NCBI RefSeq assembly: GCF_014640295.1
Contig: NZ_BMGR01000020.1
Location: forward strand, 33,650 to 97,649
Direction of reading: 5' to 3'
DNA: 64,000 bases
Source: Paenibacillus abyssi
GTDB lineage: Bacteria > Bacillota > Bacilli > Paenibacillales > Paenibacillaceae
Position 1 is the stretch's first letter; each line of letters begins with the position of its first letter. Below the pieces are notes generated by a model that saw only the letters and a list, made by a program, of their open reading frames with translations, searched no databases and was not told where the DNA came from. Below, piece by piece: positions 47,639 to 56,047 of the stretch. The translations under genes and the position numbers were made by a program.

Positions 47639-49072
47639 TCAGTCCCGCTCCTCCCAATACTCTCGCAATATACGAAGGAACACATTCGGGAAGGCCAGCT
47701 CTCTCATGTCCTCCAGCCCGATCCAACGGTAGCCTTCGGGCAGCTGCTCATTCACATGTGAATCCAAACATGTCCTATCAGAATCCAATTGCTGATCCTC
47801 AGCACTGCCTGAAGCTTTCAGCGCATCACTTGACTGCCGGGTACGATACACTCCACTTGATTCCGCCGCTGCAAGCACCTCCGCTTGATTGGCATTGTGC
47901 TCCAACACGAATCCAAAGTCGGCTAGATAGACCTGCACATCCCATATGATGTGGCTGAACACATGCTCAGCCTCCATCCACCACCGCCGCGGCCGCACCA
48001 GCAGCCGCGTCTCCTCGGCCAAGGAGCGGCAGAGCAGCGCCATGCGCTCTGCCTGCTCCGGCGCCGGCGCAGCCGTTGCCGCGGGCTCAGCGGTCGCGGC
48101 ACGCACAGCAGCCGAGGCTTGGCCTCCGGCTGCCGCATCAGCGCCGCCGGCGCCAAGCGGCGCTGCGGCCGCCGCATAAGCGGCTGCGGCGCGCTTTCGC
48201 CCACGGCCCCGCTGCGGCTGCTCAGCCTGAGCCGCCGCAGGGCCGCTGCCGCCCGGCACGAGCACGTGCGGCAGCTCCCACATGCTCGCGAGCAGGCCCG
48301 TTTCCGGGCGCTGGCGAACGAGCACTTTGCCGGCATATTCGCCGGCGCCTTCTACGATCGCCGCGAACCGCTGCTCCGGCCGCGGCGGCTTCGCCTTCGT
48401 CTTGATCGGCAGCTCCAGCTCCCTGCCTGCCAGACGTCCGGCGCAATGCGCCATAACCGGGCAAGTAAGACAGCCCGGCGACTTCGGTGTGCATACAAGC
48501 GCGCCGAGCTCCATAAGCCCTTGATTAAAATCGCCTGCCGCTCCTTCAGGAATCAGCGAAGCGGCCAGCACCTCTATATTCACGCGCGTTCGAGCCTTGG
48601 CGATGTCCTCCTCCAAACAGAAGTAACGCGACAGCACCCGCATCACATTGCCATCCACAGCCGGCTCCGGCCGATTGAATGCAATACTCATAATTGCGCC
48701 CTTTGTATATGGCCCGACGCCTTTTAAAGCTGCGACCGATGGCGCATCATCCGGTACCGCTCCTCCATACAGCGCCATTACCTCGCGCGCGCCGGCCTGC
48801 AGATTGCGGGCCCGGGAGTAATAGCCCAGGCCTTCCCACATTTTTAACACCTCTGATTCAGGTGCCCCCGCTAAAGCCTTAATGGTAGGAAATTTGTCCA
48901 TAAACCGCTCGTAATAAGGAATCACCGTATCGACCCGGGTCTGCTGCAGCATAATTTCAGATACCCACACCCGGTAAGGATCCTTGCTTTGCCGCCACGG
49001 CAGATCCCGTTTGTTCCTGCGATACCAATCAAGCAGCTCACTGCTAAAAAACAATTTTACATCCACTGTCAT
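47639..49072 (-). CDS. mutY: A/G-specific adenine DNA glycosylase
   Basis: MutY removes adenine mispaired with 8-oxoguanine. The 477-residue protein has the catalytic Glu39 (SEIMLQQT), a helix-hairpin-helix LKGVGPYTKGAI near 116-127, Asp140 (AVDGNVMR), and the [4Fe-4S] ligands C194, C201, C204 and C210 with the normal C-X6-C-X2-C-X5-C spacing. The C-terminal NUDIX-like domain is split by a GC-rich Ala-rich insert (about 274-342), and the protein is longer than the usual 350-370 residues. The gene overlaps the AraC gene by four bases. Confidence 0.95.
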   Translation of the reverse strand: MTVDVKLFFSSELLDWYRRNKRDLPWRQSKDPYRVWVSEIMLQQTRVDTVIPYYERFMDKFPTIKALAGAPESEVLKMWEGLGYYSRARNLQAGAREVMALYGGAVPDDAPSVAALKGVGPYTKGAIMSIAFNRPEPAVDGNVMRVLSRYFCLEEDIAKARTRVNIEVLAASLIPEGAAGDFNQGLMELGALVCTPKSPGCLTCPVMAHCAGRLAGRELELPIKTKAKPPRPEQRFAAIVEGAGEYAGKVLVRQRPETGLLASMWELPHVLVPGGSGPAAAQAEQPQRGRGRKRAAAAYAAAAAPLGAGGADAAAGGQASAAVRAATAEPAATAAPAPEQAERMALLCRSLAEETRLLVRPRRWWMEAEHVFSHIIWDVQVYLADFGFVLEHNANQAEVLAAAESSGVYRTRQSSDALKASGSAEDQQLDSDRTCLDSHVNEQLPEGYRWIGLEDMRELAFPNVFLRILREYWEERD

Positions 49073-49968
49073 CCTCCACCGACCTCATTCCCTGCGGGCA
49101 AACTCGCCATCCTCTTATCCGGAGAGGTCTTATCCATATAAGTGTTGCGGTAGATTTTCCGGTAACGGCTAGGTGTCAAGCCCGTATAGATCTTGAACAT
49201 CCTCGATAAATAATGATTCTGCATTCCCACCTGCTTGGCTATGCAAGCCACATGCTCATCAGAGTGCTCCAACAGGTGCTTGGCACGTTCGAGGCGCCTT
49301 TGATTTACATATTGAATCGGTGGGGACCCGACCATGCTTTTGAAAAATTCGATAAAATAATTCGGATGCAGATACGCAAGCCGAGCAAGCTCTTCAATAT
49401 GAATCGGACTGTCCAAGTGATTCTCTATGTATTGAAGCACATTGTCCAGCTTGGACAGATCCTCCCTGTCGCCGCCCGCACTCTTCACAAAATCGCAGCG
49501 GTCCAAATAATAGGACAGCAGCTCGAGCAGGGCCGCCTTTAGCCGCAGCCCGCTTGTCAATGTACGCTCTTTCAACGCAGTGATCATTTTGATATATAAA
49601 CTTTTAACAAAATCTTCATCATCAACTGAAACATACACTGGAAGCTTTAATACCTCCAATAACTGCATATCCCCAAGGTTCGCGCGGAAATGGCACCAAT
49701 ACCGTCCAAAGCTCTCTTCACCCAAAGTACCATAGGTTTGTTTTACGCCTGCCGGCAAAATATACAATTGCCCTGGCTCGCTAACATACTCTTTTCCACC
49801 CATTTTCAGCCAAGCGGATCCCTTCTGGGTAAAAACAAATCGGTAAAAGTCAGGCTTGACCCCCTCTTCCTCCCAATTCGGATCGTTCTCCGAGTAAGCT
49901 GCCAATGATACTTCTGCTTGAATGTTATGAAGATGGCTTTGCATAATATGTCTATAGATACTTTTCAT
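49069..49968 (-). CDS. AraC-family transcriptional regulator
   Basis: The protein of about 299 residues has an N-terminal cupin-like sensor domain (PDFYRFVFTQKGSAWLKMGGKEY, then GQLYILPAGVKQTY). Two C-terminal helix-turn-helix units follow (HIEELARLAYLHPNYFIEFF and VACIAKQVGMQNHYLSRMFK, closing with GLTPSRYRK). ATG 49968 follows AGGGGCTGCA; two upstream ATGs are possible. It probably controls sugar or envelope genes, but no target is evident nearby. It overlaps mutY, an unusual pairing. Confidence 0.9.
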   Translation of the reverse strand: MKSIYRHIMQSHLHNIQAEVSLAAYSENDPNWEEEGVKPDFYRFVFTQKGSAWLKMGGKEYVSEPGQLYILPAGVKQTYGTLGEESFGRYWCHFRANLGDMQLLEVLKLPVYVSVDDEDFVKSLYIKMITALKERTLTSGLRLKAALLELLSYYLDRCDFVKSAGGDREDLSKLDNVLQYIENHLDSPIHIEELARLAYLHPNYFIEFFKSMVGSPPIQYVNQRRLERAKHLLEHSDEHVACIAKQVGMQNHYLSRMFKIYTGLTPSRYRKIYRNTYMDKTSPDKRMASLPAGNEVGGG

Positions 49969-50127
49969 TGCAGCCCCTGCCATTCTCATGTTAGTTTAAG
50001 CTTGATGTCTATGCTACTCTATGAAATCAGTACCACCAACTTTCTATTATACTGATTTTGCAGAAAAATGATATGGGACCTATACTTAGGACAGGCCATC
50101 TGAAATATCTCCCGGAGGTAACGATTT

Positions 50128-50457
50128 ATGAAAAAGAAGCCTATACGTATTATCGGCATCTCTATGGTTAGTATGATACTGCTTTTTCTGTTAGCCGGGT
50201 GCGGCAGCAAGAATTACCTGGATGGTCCGGAAGAAATGATGACCGTCTACCGCCAATCCTGCTTGTCTTGCCATGGCGCCGAACTGCAGGGGCGAGTCGG
50301 CCCACAGTCGAATCTTCAGAAGGTCGGCGAAAGACGCTCCGAAAGTCAGATTCAGCAAAAAATCAAGCAGGGCGGTGTCATTATGCCGTCCTTTTCGGAC
50401 AAGCTAACCGAAGAGGAGATTGAAGGATTAGCTGCTTGGTTAGCTGAAAAAAAATAA
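50128..50457 (+). CDS. Lipoprotein c-type cytochrome
   Basis: The 109-residue protein has a lipoprotein signal (LLAGCGSKN, lipid Cys25), one haem-binding motif CLSCH (45-49) and the likely axial Met86 in GGVIMPSFSD. It is the small membrane-anchored cytochrome of Bacillales, similar in build to CccB (cytochrome c-551), and carries electrons outside the membrane. GGAGGTAACGATTT precedes the ATG. It is monocistronic. Confidence 0.92.
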   Translation: MKKKPIRIIGISMVSMILLFLLAGCGSKNYLDGPEEMMTVYRQSCLSCHGAELQGRVGPQSNLQKVGERRSESQIQQKIKQGGVIMPSFSDKLTEEEIEGLAAWLAEKK

Positions 50458-50471
50458 GGTGCTGTCCCATA

Positions 50472-50490
50472 AGTCATCGATGATGACTTT
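50472..50490 (+). terminator. Hairpin after the cytochrome gene
   Basis: AAGTCATCGATGATGACTT is a perfect palindrome with imperfect pairing outside it. A pyrimidine-rich stretch follows. It lies 14 bases after the cytochrome stop and may terminate it. Confidence 0.45.
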
Positions 50491-50705
50491 GGCATGGCCC
50501 CTTTCTCTTAAAAGCTTTGGTTTTACCGCATTCACTGCGCAGTCGAATGTTCTTCCGACCGCTGACGCTTCTCCAGGATCATTCGATCTGCTTCGTTTAG
50601 GCGTAACCGTTTCTTTCCTAAAAACAAAATGGAGTATCTCCGCCATAAACAAATGGCAAGCGAGCGATTGAAGAGTGAAGAAGGCCGCAGTTAACCGAAG
50701 ACGAG

Positions 50706-50744
50706 AAATGGCGCCACAGAGAGGAGATCTGTGACGCCATTTTT
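50706..50744 (+). terminator. Strong plus-strand terminator-like hairpin
   Basis: AAATGGCG and CGCCATTT, with CACAGA/TCTGTG inside, form a long stem followed by TTA on the plus strand. No gene lies directly upstream on that strand apart from the cytochrome 250 bases away. Confidence 0.65.
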
Positions 50745-50818
50745 ACCGTTTTAGAGGCACCTATCAAGCTTCAATATCTCATTGAAGATCCCTTTTGGGA
50801 CGGCCTCCTTTCATCTGT

Positions 50819-51217
50819 CTAACCTATCATTTCCCTTTCGATCACCACAAAAGCGGAAGCCATTGTTCGCTCGTGCGTGATCGTGACATGTATACGCACC
50901 TCGTCCTTATGCAGTGACAGCCGCTGCCATGCTTCTGTCGTAAGCTTACAAAGCGGCTGCCCCGTTTCCCCCGGCACGACTTCCATATCCCGAAAACCAA
51001 TCACAGCTCCAATGCCGCAGCCAAGCGCCTTGACGATCGCTTCCTTAACAGCGAATCTGCCAGCTACAAACTCTGCGAGCCTCGTTTCACGCTGATCCGC
51101 AATAATAAGCTCCGCCTCTGTCAGTATCCGTTCCATAAAGCGCCTGCCCGAGGCTCCTTTTACAATCCTGCTTATCCGTTCGATCTCCACGAGATCATGT
51201 CCTATCCCTAGAATCAA
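50819..51217 (-). CDS. acpS: Holo-[acyl-carrier-protein] synthase
   Basis: AcpS transfers 4'-phosphopantetheine from CoA to acyl carrier protein. The protein of about 132 residues starts MILGIGHDLVEIER, the family N-terminus, and has the conserved RFAVKEAIVKALGCGIG and VTITHERTMASAFVV. The start is TTG at 51217, with GGGAG seven bases upstream. The ATG at 51271 would add a non-homologous 18 residues and overlap a palindrome. It follows nadE on the same strand. Confidence 0.95.
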   Translation of the reverse strand: MILGIGHDLVEIERISRIVKGASGRRFMERILTEAELIIADQRETRLAEFVAGRFAVKEAIVKALGCGIGAVIGFRDMEVVPGETGQPLCKLTTEAWQRLSLHKDEVRIHVTITHERTMASAFVVIEREMIG

Positions 51218-51262
51218 GGCTTCACTCCCTGTCCATCCTTGCTCGGCTGCTTTAGCCGCAAC

Positions 51263-51282
51263 AAGATGCATTTTTGCATCTT
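51263..51282. repeat. 20-bp palindrome, copy 1
   Basis: AAGATGCATTTTTGCATCTT has eight-base perfect arms around four Ts. A near copy lies 51 bases to the right. They sit between nadE and acpS. Confidence 0.7.
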
Positions 51283-51313
51283 ATTCGCAGCTCATCTGCC
51301 CTTTTCACTCAGC

Positions 51314-51333
51314 AAGGTGCATTATTGCACCTT
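51314..51333. repeat. 20-bp palindrome, copy 2
   Basis: AAGGTGCATTATTGCACCTT has eight-base perfect arms. It differs from copy 1 by a compensatory base pair (A-T to G-C), so the pairing is kept. Confidence 0.7.
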
Positions 51334-51432
51334 AAACTCTCCATAGCAGACATTTGGGGAGCAATCTAGTTGGTGCATCTGCCCCTCAACCAGAAGAAGC
51401 AAGCACTCCCTTTCATCTGTGCACCAATAGAA

Positions 51433-51458
51433 GAACCCCTGGGGGTTCCCCAGAGGTT
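51433..51458 (-). terminator. Terminator of nadE
   Basis: On the minus strand AACC and CTGGGG pair with CCCCAG and GGTT around a short loop, followed by TTCTTC. The hairpin overlaps the stop codon. Confidence 0.55.
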
Positions 51459-52267
51459 TAAATGCCCGGTATCGGGGCTCTTTTATGCTCCGTCTTCTTG
51501 TACTGCTTCTCCAGCTTTTCCCGAACGGCCTCATCGATCTCTTTGCCTTCCAGATAATCGCTGTTATCCTCGTACGTGATGCCAAGCTCAGCTTCATCGG
51601 TCTGGCCGTCCCAAAGTCCGGCAGTCGGCGCTTTATGCAGCACGCTGTCCGGTACGCCAAGCTTCGCAGCAAGCTGCCGCACCTGACGTTTGTTAAGTGA
51701 ACTGAGCGGTGTAATATCTACCGCGCCGTCACCCCATTTGGTATAAAAGCCGGTTACTGCCTCCGAAGCGTGATCCGTGCCCACCACCAGCAAATTCAGA
51801 TCAAATGCCAGAGCATACTGCACGACCATGCGTGTGCGGGCTTTGACATTGCCCTTCCCGCCGCGGCTAATATGACGATGTATAGATAACGACTTAAAGG
51901 CATGCTCGACTTCAAGAGCAATCTCATTGACCGCATCTTCAATATTCGTCTCAGCGGTATGCTTGAGTGCGAATGCCTTCGCTACCGCATAGCTGTCCGC
52001 AATATCCTCTTGCTCACCATAGGGCTGAAACACGCCTAGTGTCATGTATTCCTGCCCGGTTTCCGAAGAAAGCTCATCCGTAGCCTGCTTGCACAAGCCT
52101 GCTGCCACCGCACTGTCGATCCCGCCGCTGATCGCAATAAGAAGTCCGGTTGTTCCCGCATCACGTACATGCTGCTTCAGAAAATCAACGCGTCTGCGGA
52201 TTTCAGCATCAACATCAATCTCCGGCTTCACGCCAAGCCGTTCAATAATTTCCTGCTGTAAGGTCAT
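51458..52267 (-). CDS. nadE: NAD synthetase (ammonia-dependent)
   Basis: NadE makes NAD from deamido-NAD with ATP and ammonia. The 269-residue protein has the PP-loop SGGIDSA, KARTRMVVQYALA, VGTDHASEAVTGFYTKWGDG and PTAGLWDGQTDEAELG. It lacks a glutaminase domain, so it uses free ammonia, as in Bacillus. It lies eight bases after the bacilliredoxin gene, so the two are probably cotranscribed. Confidence 0.97.
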   Translation of the reverse strand: MTLQQEIIERLGVKPEIDVDAEIRRRVDFLKQHVRDAGTTGLLIAISGGIDSAVAAGLCKQATDELSSETGQEYMTLGVFQPYGEQEDIADSYAVAKAFALKHTAETNIEDAVNEIALEVEHAFKSLSIHRHISRGGKGNVKARTRMVVQYALAFDLNLLVVGTDHASEAVTGFYTKWGDGAVDITPLSSLNKRQVRQLAAKLGVPDSVLHKAPTAGLWDGQTDEAELGITYEDNSDYLEGKEIDEAVREKLEKQYKKTEHKRAPIPGI

Positions 52268-52275
52268 TAGGCCTC

Positions 52276-52710
52276 TTAGCGGCAGAACCGTTCGAACGCT
52301 GCTGTCAAATCGGCGGAAATCTCTTGTGCAGAGCGGTTCTCGATTTGGTGACGCTCGATGAAATATACCAGCTCTCCATCCTTCATCAGCGCGATCGAAG
52401 GGGAAGAAGGTGGATAAGGTGCGAAATATTCACGCGCTTTAGCTGTCGCTTCTTTATCCTGCCCTGCAAACACGGTGTACAAATGATCTGGAGTAATATC
52501 ATGCTGCAGCGCAGCTGCAACACCCGGACGGCACTGGCCGGCTGCGCAGCCGCATACCGAGTTCACAACGACAAGCGCTGTTCCTTTAGATTCAGGCAAG
52601 CTTGCTTCTACTTCCTCCGGTGTACGCAGCTCCTTAATGCCATGGCGAGTTAATTCATCGCGCATAGGCTGCACCATATCCAACATGTATCGTTCAAATG
52701 ACATTGACAT
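52276..52710 (-). CDS. Bacilliredoxin (BrxA/BrxB family)
   Basis: Bacilliredoxins remove bacillithiol from proteins after oxidative stress. The protein of about 144 residues has the hallmark CGC motif in NSVCGCAAGQCRPG. A thioredoxin-like fold is seen in LVVVNSV and SSPSIALMKDGELVYFIERH. ATG 52710 follows AAGGAGTG by nine bases; a GTG four codons upstream overlaps that site. It is followed by nadE. Presence implies that the host makes bacillithiol. Confidence 0.93.
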   Translation of the reverse strand: MSMSFERYMLDMVQPMRDELTRHGIKELRTPEEVEASLPESKGTALVVVNSVCGCAAGQCRPGVAAALQHDITPDHLYTVFAGQDKEATAKAREYFAPYPPSSPSIALMKDGELVYFIERHQIENRSAQEISADLTAAFERFCR

Positions 52711-52807
52711 CTGTGTATTCACTCCTTAAGCTATCATTATTTTAGTTCTATTATACTCCCCAAATGCCATGAAAGCAAAGGGCTTAAGCTGTCTGCCCAT
52801 ACAAAAG

Positions 52808-52842
52808 AAGGCCTCTCCACTGCAAAGAGATGGATTGGCCTT
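52808..52842 (-). terminator. Terminator of the gene at 52849
   Basis: On the minus strand AAGGCC and GGCCTT pair, with partial pairing inside, followed by TTCTTTTG. It lies within ten bases of the stop codon. Confidence 0.6.
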
Positions 52843-52848
52843 CACGAT

Positions 52849-53208
52849 TTATATCTCGTCTTCATCCGTATCGGATTTCCGCCGGCTGGTTTCATTGCTG
52901 TATGCGACATCTTTATCGGGATGCATGAAAATACCGCCTTGCGGAGGTATTCCCTTCTCGAAGCAATCCCGGTTCTCGGCTGTTGTAAACCCGATATCCT
53001 TATAGGGATGAACCCACTCATCACCGCTCATGATTGAAGGATCCGTCTCTTTGGACCATTGCTGCAGCGGAGACTGCTCCGATTCATACATGTGATCGCC
53101 GATTACAACCCCGTGCCTGTTCACAAATGGTTCTTTGGGACCTCGTCCCTTACGGTATTCAGGCAAAAACTCAATTTCGTACGGATCCAGATCGGAACGG
53201 TCTGTCAC
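52849..53208 (-). CDS. Unknown charged protein, 119 residues
   Basis: The protein starts at a GTG (53208) with GGAGGTG seven bases upstream. It is hydrophilic and acidic, with HGVVIGDHMYESEQSPLQQW, DEWVHPYKDIGFTTAENRD and IFMHPDKDVAY. The repeated His-Pro-Asp/Tyr-Lys-Asp motif (HPYKDIGFTT and HPDKDVAYSN) suggests a short internal duplication. No signal peptide is present. It has the look of small Bacillales proteins of unknown function. Confidence 0.8.
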   Translation of the reverse strand: MTDRSDLDPYEIEFLPEYRKGRGPKEPFVNRHGVVIGDHMYESEQSPLQQWSKETDPSIMSGDEWVHPYKDIGFTTAENRDCFEKGIPPQGGIFMHPDKDVAYSNETSRRKSDTDEDEI

Positions 53209-53248
53209 CTTCGTTCACCTCCAAGCGTAAACAGCTGTTCACAGGCAG

Positions 53249-53380
53249 TCAGGTTGACGGCCGGTTCGGTCCGTTCAGCTTTTTGTCGAACCCCTCAGCT
53301 TCAGGCTGTTTTCCGCTATTATTACGACGCTCTGCAGCTGCGGCTCCTTGTTTGCTCTGATCGTTGCGATTGGCTGGCAT
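53249..53380 (-). CDS. Small unknown protein, 43 residues
   Basis: ATG 53380 follows AGGAGG by eight bases, a strong site. The product starts MPANRNDQSKQGAAAAERRN and ends FDKKLNGPNRPST. It is rich in Asn, Lys, Arg, Gly and Pro with no hydrophobic core. Such composition is common in small spore-associated proteins, but it matches none that I recognise. The frame continues upstream to 53452 without a ribosome site. It lies 40 bases before the gene at 53208 on the same strand, so the two may be cotranscribed. Confidence 0.6.
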   Translation of the reverse strand: MPANRNDQSKQGAAAAERRNNSGKQPEAEGFDKKLNGPNRPST

Positions 53381-53497
53381 CTCCACCGCCTCCTTCCAAG
53401 CAGTAGTATGCGCAGCCGGTTGCTTGTTTATGCTCAGCACAGAAGGCTGCACAGGCAGCTGGTTCTGTTGGTTTTACTGTTAGACTTGTCCAACTTC

Positions 53498-54208
53498 TTA
53501 TGCTTCCTGTGCTTCGTCAGCTTGCTCAGCTTGCTTCATAGGTTCCGATTGGGTATGCTTCGTCGTAGTGAAGACCCCGATAATCCCATGTGCAATAAAT
53601 ATCCACTGCATGCCGGTTAACCCCAAGGTCGTACGAATGAGTTCACCCGGCGGATATACCGCAAACAGACTGACCACCAGCCCTCCGAAGCCCATCCCCA
53701 ATAAATACAGCCGCAAGACTGCAGCCGATCCCTCTTCATTACTTGACCGGACAAGGTACAGGTATAAGATCGCGTTTAATAAGGCATAAGGGACCTGATA
53801 AGGAAACGCCGACAACAAATTCCATATAAAAAGCGACGGCAGCAGCGCGAAAGGCAGCACGCCTAGAAATGCCTGCAAGGGAAGCTTGCGCTTGCGAAGC
53901 GCGAAGGCCAAGTAAATAACCGATAACGTCAGCCCAATCAGCGCGTCCAGCTCACTTCCCCTCACCATTAACAGGCTAAGCGGGCGCTCCCATAACAATG
54001 ACGGATCCCCGATCAGAAATCCAAGCTTCCAGCACACGCCTGTAATTACGATGACATTGAACAGCAGATCTACCCATGGTCCTTCTCGCAGCTGATGCTT
54101 TGTACGCATCCATGCCGTCAAAGCTAACAAGCCGGCTGCCGCTGATATCAAAACGGACAGTAAAAGACCATCCAGCGTCAGAGGCCCTAACGTCACCATT
54201 TCCGGCAT
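53498..54208 (-). CDS. Unknown multi-pass membrane protein
   Basis: The protein of about 236 residues has six to seven membrane helices and a short charged tail rich in Glu, Gln and Ala. ATG 54208 follows AAAGGAG by seven bases. The N-terminal LGPLTLDGLLLSVLISAAAG resembles the start of prolipoprotein transferases, but the catalytic motifs of that family are absent. It lies 33 bases after an orphan membrane histidine kinase and may be cotranscribed with it. Function unknown. Confidence 0.8.
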   Translation of the reverse strand: MPEMVTLGPLTLDGLLLSVLISAAAGLLALTAWMRTKHQLREGPWVDLLFNVIVITGVCWKLGFLIGDPSLLWERPLSLLMVRGSELDALIGLTLSVIYLAFALRKRKLPLQAFLGVLPFALLPSLFIWNLLSAFPYQVPYALLNAILYLYLVRSSNEEGSAAVLRLYLLGMGFGGLVVSLFAVYPPGELIRTTLGLTGMQWIFIAHGIIGVFTTTKHTQSEPMKQAEQADEAQEA

Positions 54209-54241
54209 ATTTATTCTCCTTTTTAGCAATTCATACTCAAG

Positions 54242-55897
54242 CTATGTCACAGTAAAAGTCACGACAAACGTCGTTCCCACATCTTCTTTGGAGGTCACTT
54301 CAATCTTGCCTAGATGCTGCTCCACGATGCTTAAGCATAACGCGAGGCCCAGCCCGGTTCCCGAGGTTTTTGTCGTATAAAAAGGCTCGAACAGATGATC
54401 AAGCTGTTCCTGCGGAATTCCGCAGCCTGTATCAGACACTTGCAATTCAATCACATTGTCGATTTGTTTCGTTCTGATCACGAGCAGGCCTTTGTCTCCC
54501 ATCGCCTCCATTGCATTACGGGCAAGATTCAGAATCAGCTGTTTGATTTCCTTTGCATTCATATCAAAGCTCGCAAGCGACGGCTCTAATTCCAGCTCAA
54601 CCGACTGCCCGCGCAGATTGGCATCCGCCCACAGCAGAGGCGCTAATTCATTAATGATTGCATTAAGTGAGCTCTTCTCCTTATCGACGATCCGGTTCTG
54701 TGCAAGAGAGAGGAAGTCATTGATTATGCCATTGGCACGGTCCAATTCTTCCATCACAATATGATAATATTCACGCTGGTTTTCCGGGCTTCTTTCCTGC
54801 ATCAGCTGAACAAAGCCGCGGATAACCGCCATCGGATTACGAATTTCATGGGTTATGCTTGCCGCCATCTGTCCGACCAGGCTAAGCCGTTCCATCCGCC
54901 CGACCTCATCGCGCAGCCGGGTAAGCTCGGTAATATCGTGAACGATAAGCGCGGCGCCGATAATCTTCTGATTATGCATATCCCGCACCGTAAATCCGGT
55001 TCTAATATAGATTTTGTTATCTTCATGTTCCATTTCCGAAGTCGAATTATGGCCATTTAACGCATCCGCAATCAGCCTTCCGCTGGTTTCATGAATGACA
55101 GATTCATATAATTCCGTAAAGGGCTGGCCGATCAGATCCAAACGGCTGGTTTTCGTTATTTTATCGCCCATGATTCGCATCGCCATGTCGTTCAGATGTG
55201 TGATGTCGCCTTTACGATCAACGATAATGACGCCAAGCGGCGTAACGTCGATAAACTGCTGCAGCTTCTGCACTTCGTTCCGGTAATTGAGCGACATTCG
55301 CTGCAGTTGATGCTGCAGCTGCTGTTTTTCTTTGACACTTTCAATAATAAACACAGCCGACCACATGACACACAAAAAAATCACGGCCATGACGGCAAGA
55401 AATATAGGAACCTGAATACCCATGGAAGCATCATGCTGCACAAGCGTGGCGATATAGGTCAAGAAAAAAAGCTGCAGAATAACTATCGCCAATCCGATAG
55501 CCATTCTCTGCTTCCCTTTGCGGCTCGCCCGTTCAAAATACCGGATCGACAACAACAGCACCGGGACAACAAGAATGAGATATACGATGAACCCGACCTG
55601 CTCCCACACACCATCGAGCATATTGATTCTAACTGCCACATACAAGATCGTGAGGACAACGGCAACCGGCACCCCGCCATATAAGGAGCCGATAATATAA
55701 GGAATCAAGCGATAGTCCAGATCATATCCATAGATGGTTTCAGTAGACATCAGCATGCACATGATCATAGAAACACCGCATAGAGTGCCTAGAAATAGTG
55801 GAATACCTTTATGCCTGGTTGGCCGATCAAGCCACATCTGAAAAGCGACAACGGGCAATAAAGCAATCATGACCTGCAGTAGTGTTTCTTTTAACAC
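54242..55897 (-). CDS. Orphan membrane sensor histidine kinase with PAS domain
   Basis: The 551-residue protein has six or more N-terminal membrane helices (about 1-195, 5TM-Lyt/KinB-like) and a coiled-coil (KEKQQLQHQLQRMSLNYRNE). A PAS domain (about 212-325), a HisKA domain with the phosphorylated His in SITHEIRNPMAVIRG and an HATPase domain (NARNAME-like N-box, DTGCGIP, GTGLGLALC) follow. No response regulator gene is adjacent. This architecture matches kinases that feed the sporulation phosphorelay in Bacillales, which is an inference here. Confidence 0.92.
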   Translation of the reverse strand: MLKETLLQVMIALLPVVAFQMWLDRPTRHKGIPLFLGTLCGVSMIMCMLMSTETIYGYDLDYRLIPYIIGSLYGGVPVAVVLTILYVAVRINMLDGVWEQVGFIVYLILVVPVLLLSIRYFERASRKGKQRMAIGLAIVILQLFFLTYIATLVQHDASMGIQVPIFLAVMAVIFLCVMWSAVFIIESVKEKQQLQHQLQRMSLNYRNEVQKLQQFIDVTPLGVIIVDRKGDITHLNDMAMRIMGDKITKTSRLDLIGQPFTELYESVIHETSGRLIADALNGHNSTSEMEHEDNKIYIRTGFTVRDMHNQKIIGAALIVHDITELTRLRDEVGRMERLSLVGQMAASITHEIRNPMAVIRGFVQLMQERSPENQREYYHIVMEELDRANGIINDFLSLAQNRIVDKEKSSLNAIINELAPLLWADANLRGQSVELELEPSLASFDMNAKEIKQLILNLARNAMEAMGDKGLLVIRTKQIDNVIELQVSDTGCGIPQEQLDHLFEPFYTTKTSGTGLGLALCLSIVEQHLGKIEVTSKEDVGTTFVVTFTVT

Positions 55898-56010
55898 GAA
55901 ATACCGGTCTCCTCCTTATGCCACAAAGACTTTCTACTACTCCGATTAAAGCATATGTCCCCTTATTTTACAACAATCATCGGGACTTTTGTCTCATATA
56001 AATACAACAA

Positions 56011-56042
56011 AAACCGCAAAGAACGGATCGTTCCCGCGGTTT
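56011..56042 (-). terminator. Terminator of the hydrolase gene at 56048
   Basis: AAACCGC and GCGGTTT with an inner GAACG/CGTTC form a long stem. On the minus strand it runs into TTTTTGTTG. It begins five bases after the stop codon. Confidence 0.8.
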
Positions 56043-56047
56043 CATCA

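Larger units (their letters stand above)
50458..50818. other. Intergenic region with repeat-like ends, possibly a decayed element
   Basis: The left end reads GGTGCTGTCCCATAAG and the complement of the right end (near 50786-50806) reads GGAGGCCGTCCCAAAAG. They are imperfect inverted copies of a motif seen at ends of some insertion sequences. Inside, minus-strand frames show charged segments such as FLGKKRLRLNEADRMILEKR interrupted by stops. No intact transposase is present. Two hairpins (50472-50490 and 50706-50744) lie within it. Confidence 0.35.

Noticed and set aside
51322..51672. A 116-codon minus-strand frame overlapping the end of nadE
   Set aside because: It runs out of frame through the certain C-terminus of nadE and through its terminator.
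53498..54208. Prolipoprotein diacylglyceryl transferase (Lgt)
   Set aside because: Only the N-terminal helix looks similar; the conserved His-Gly-Gly and Arg-rich signature motifs of Lgt are missing.
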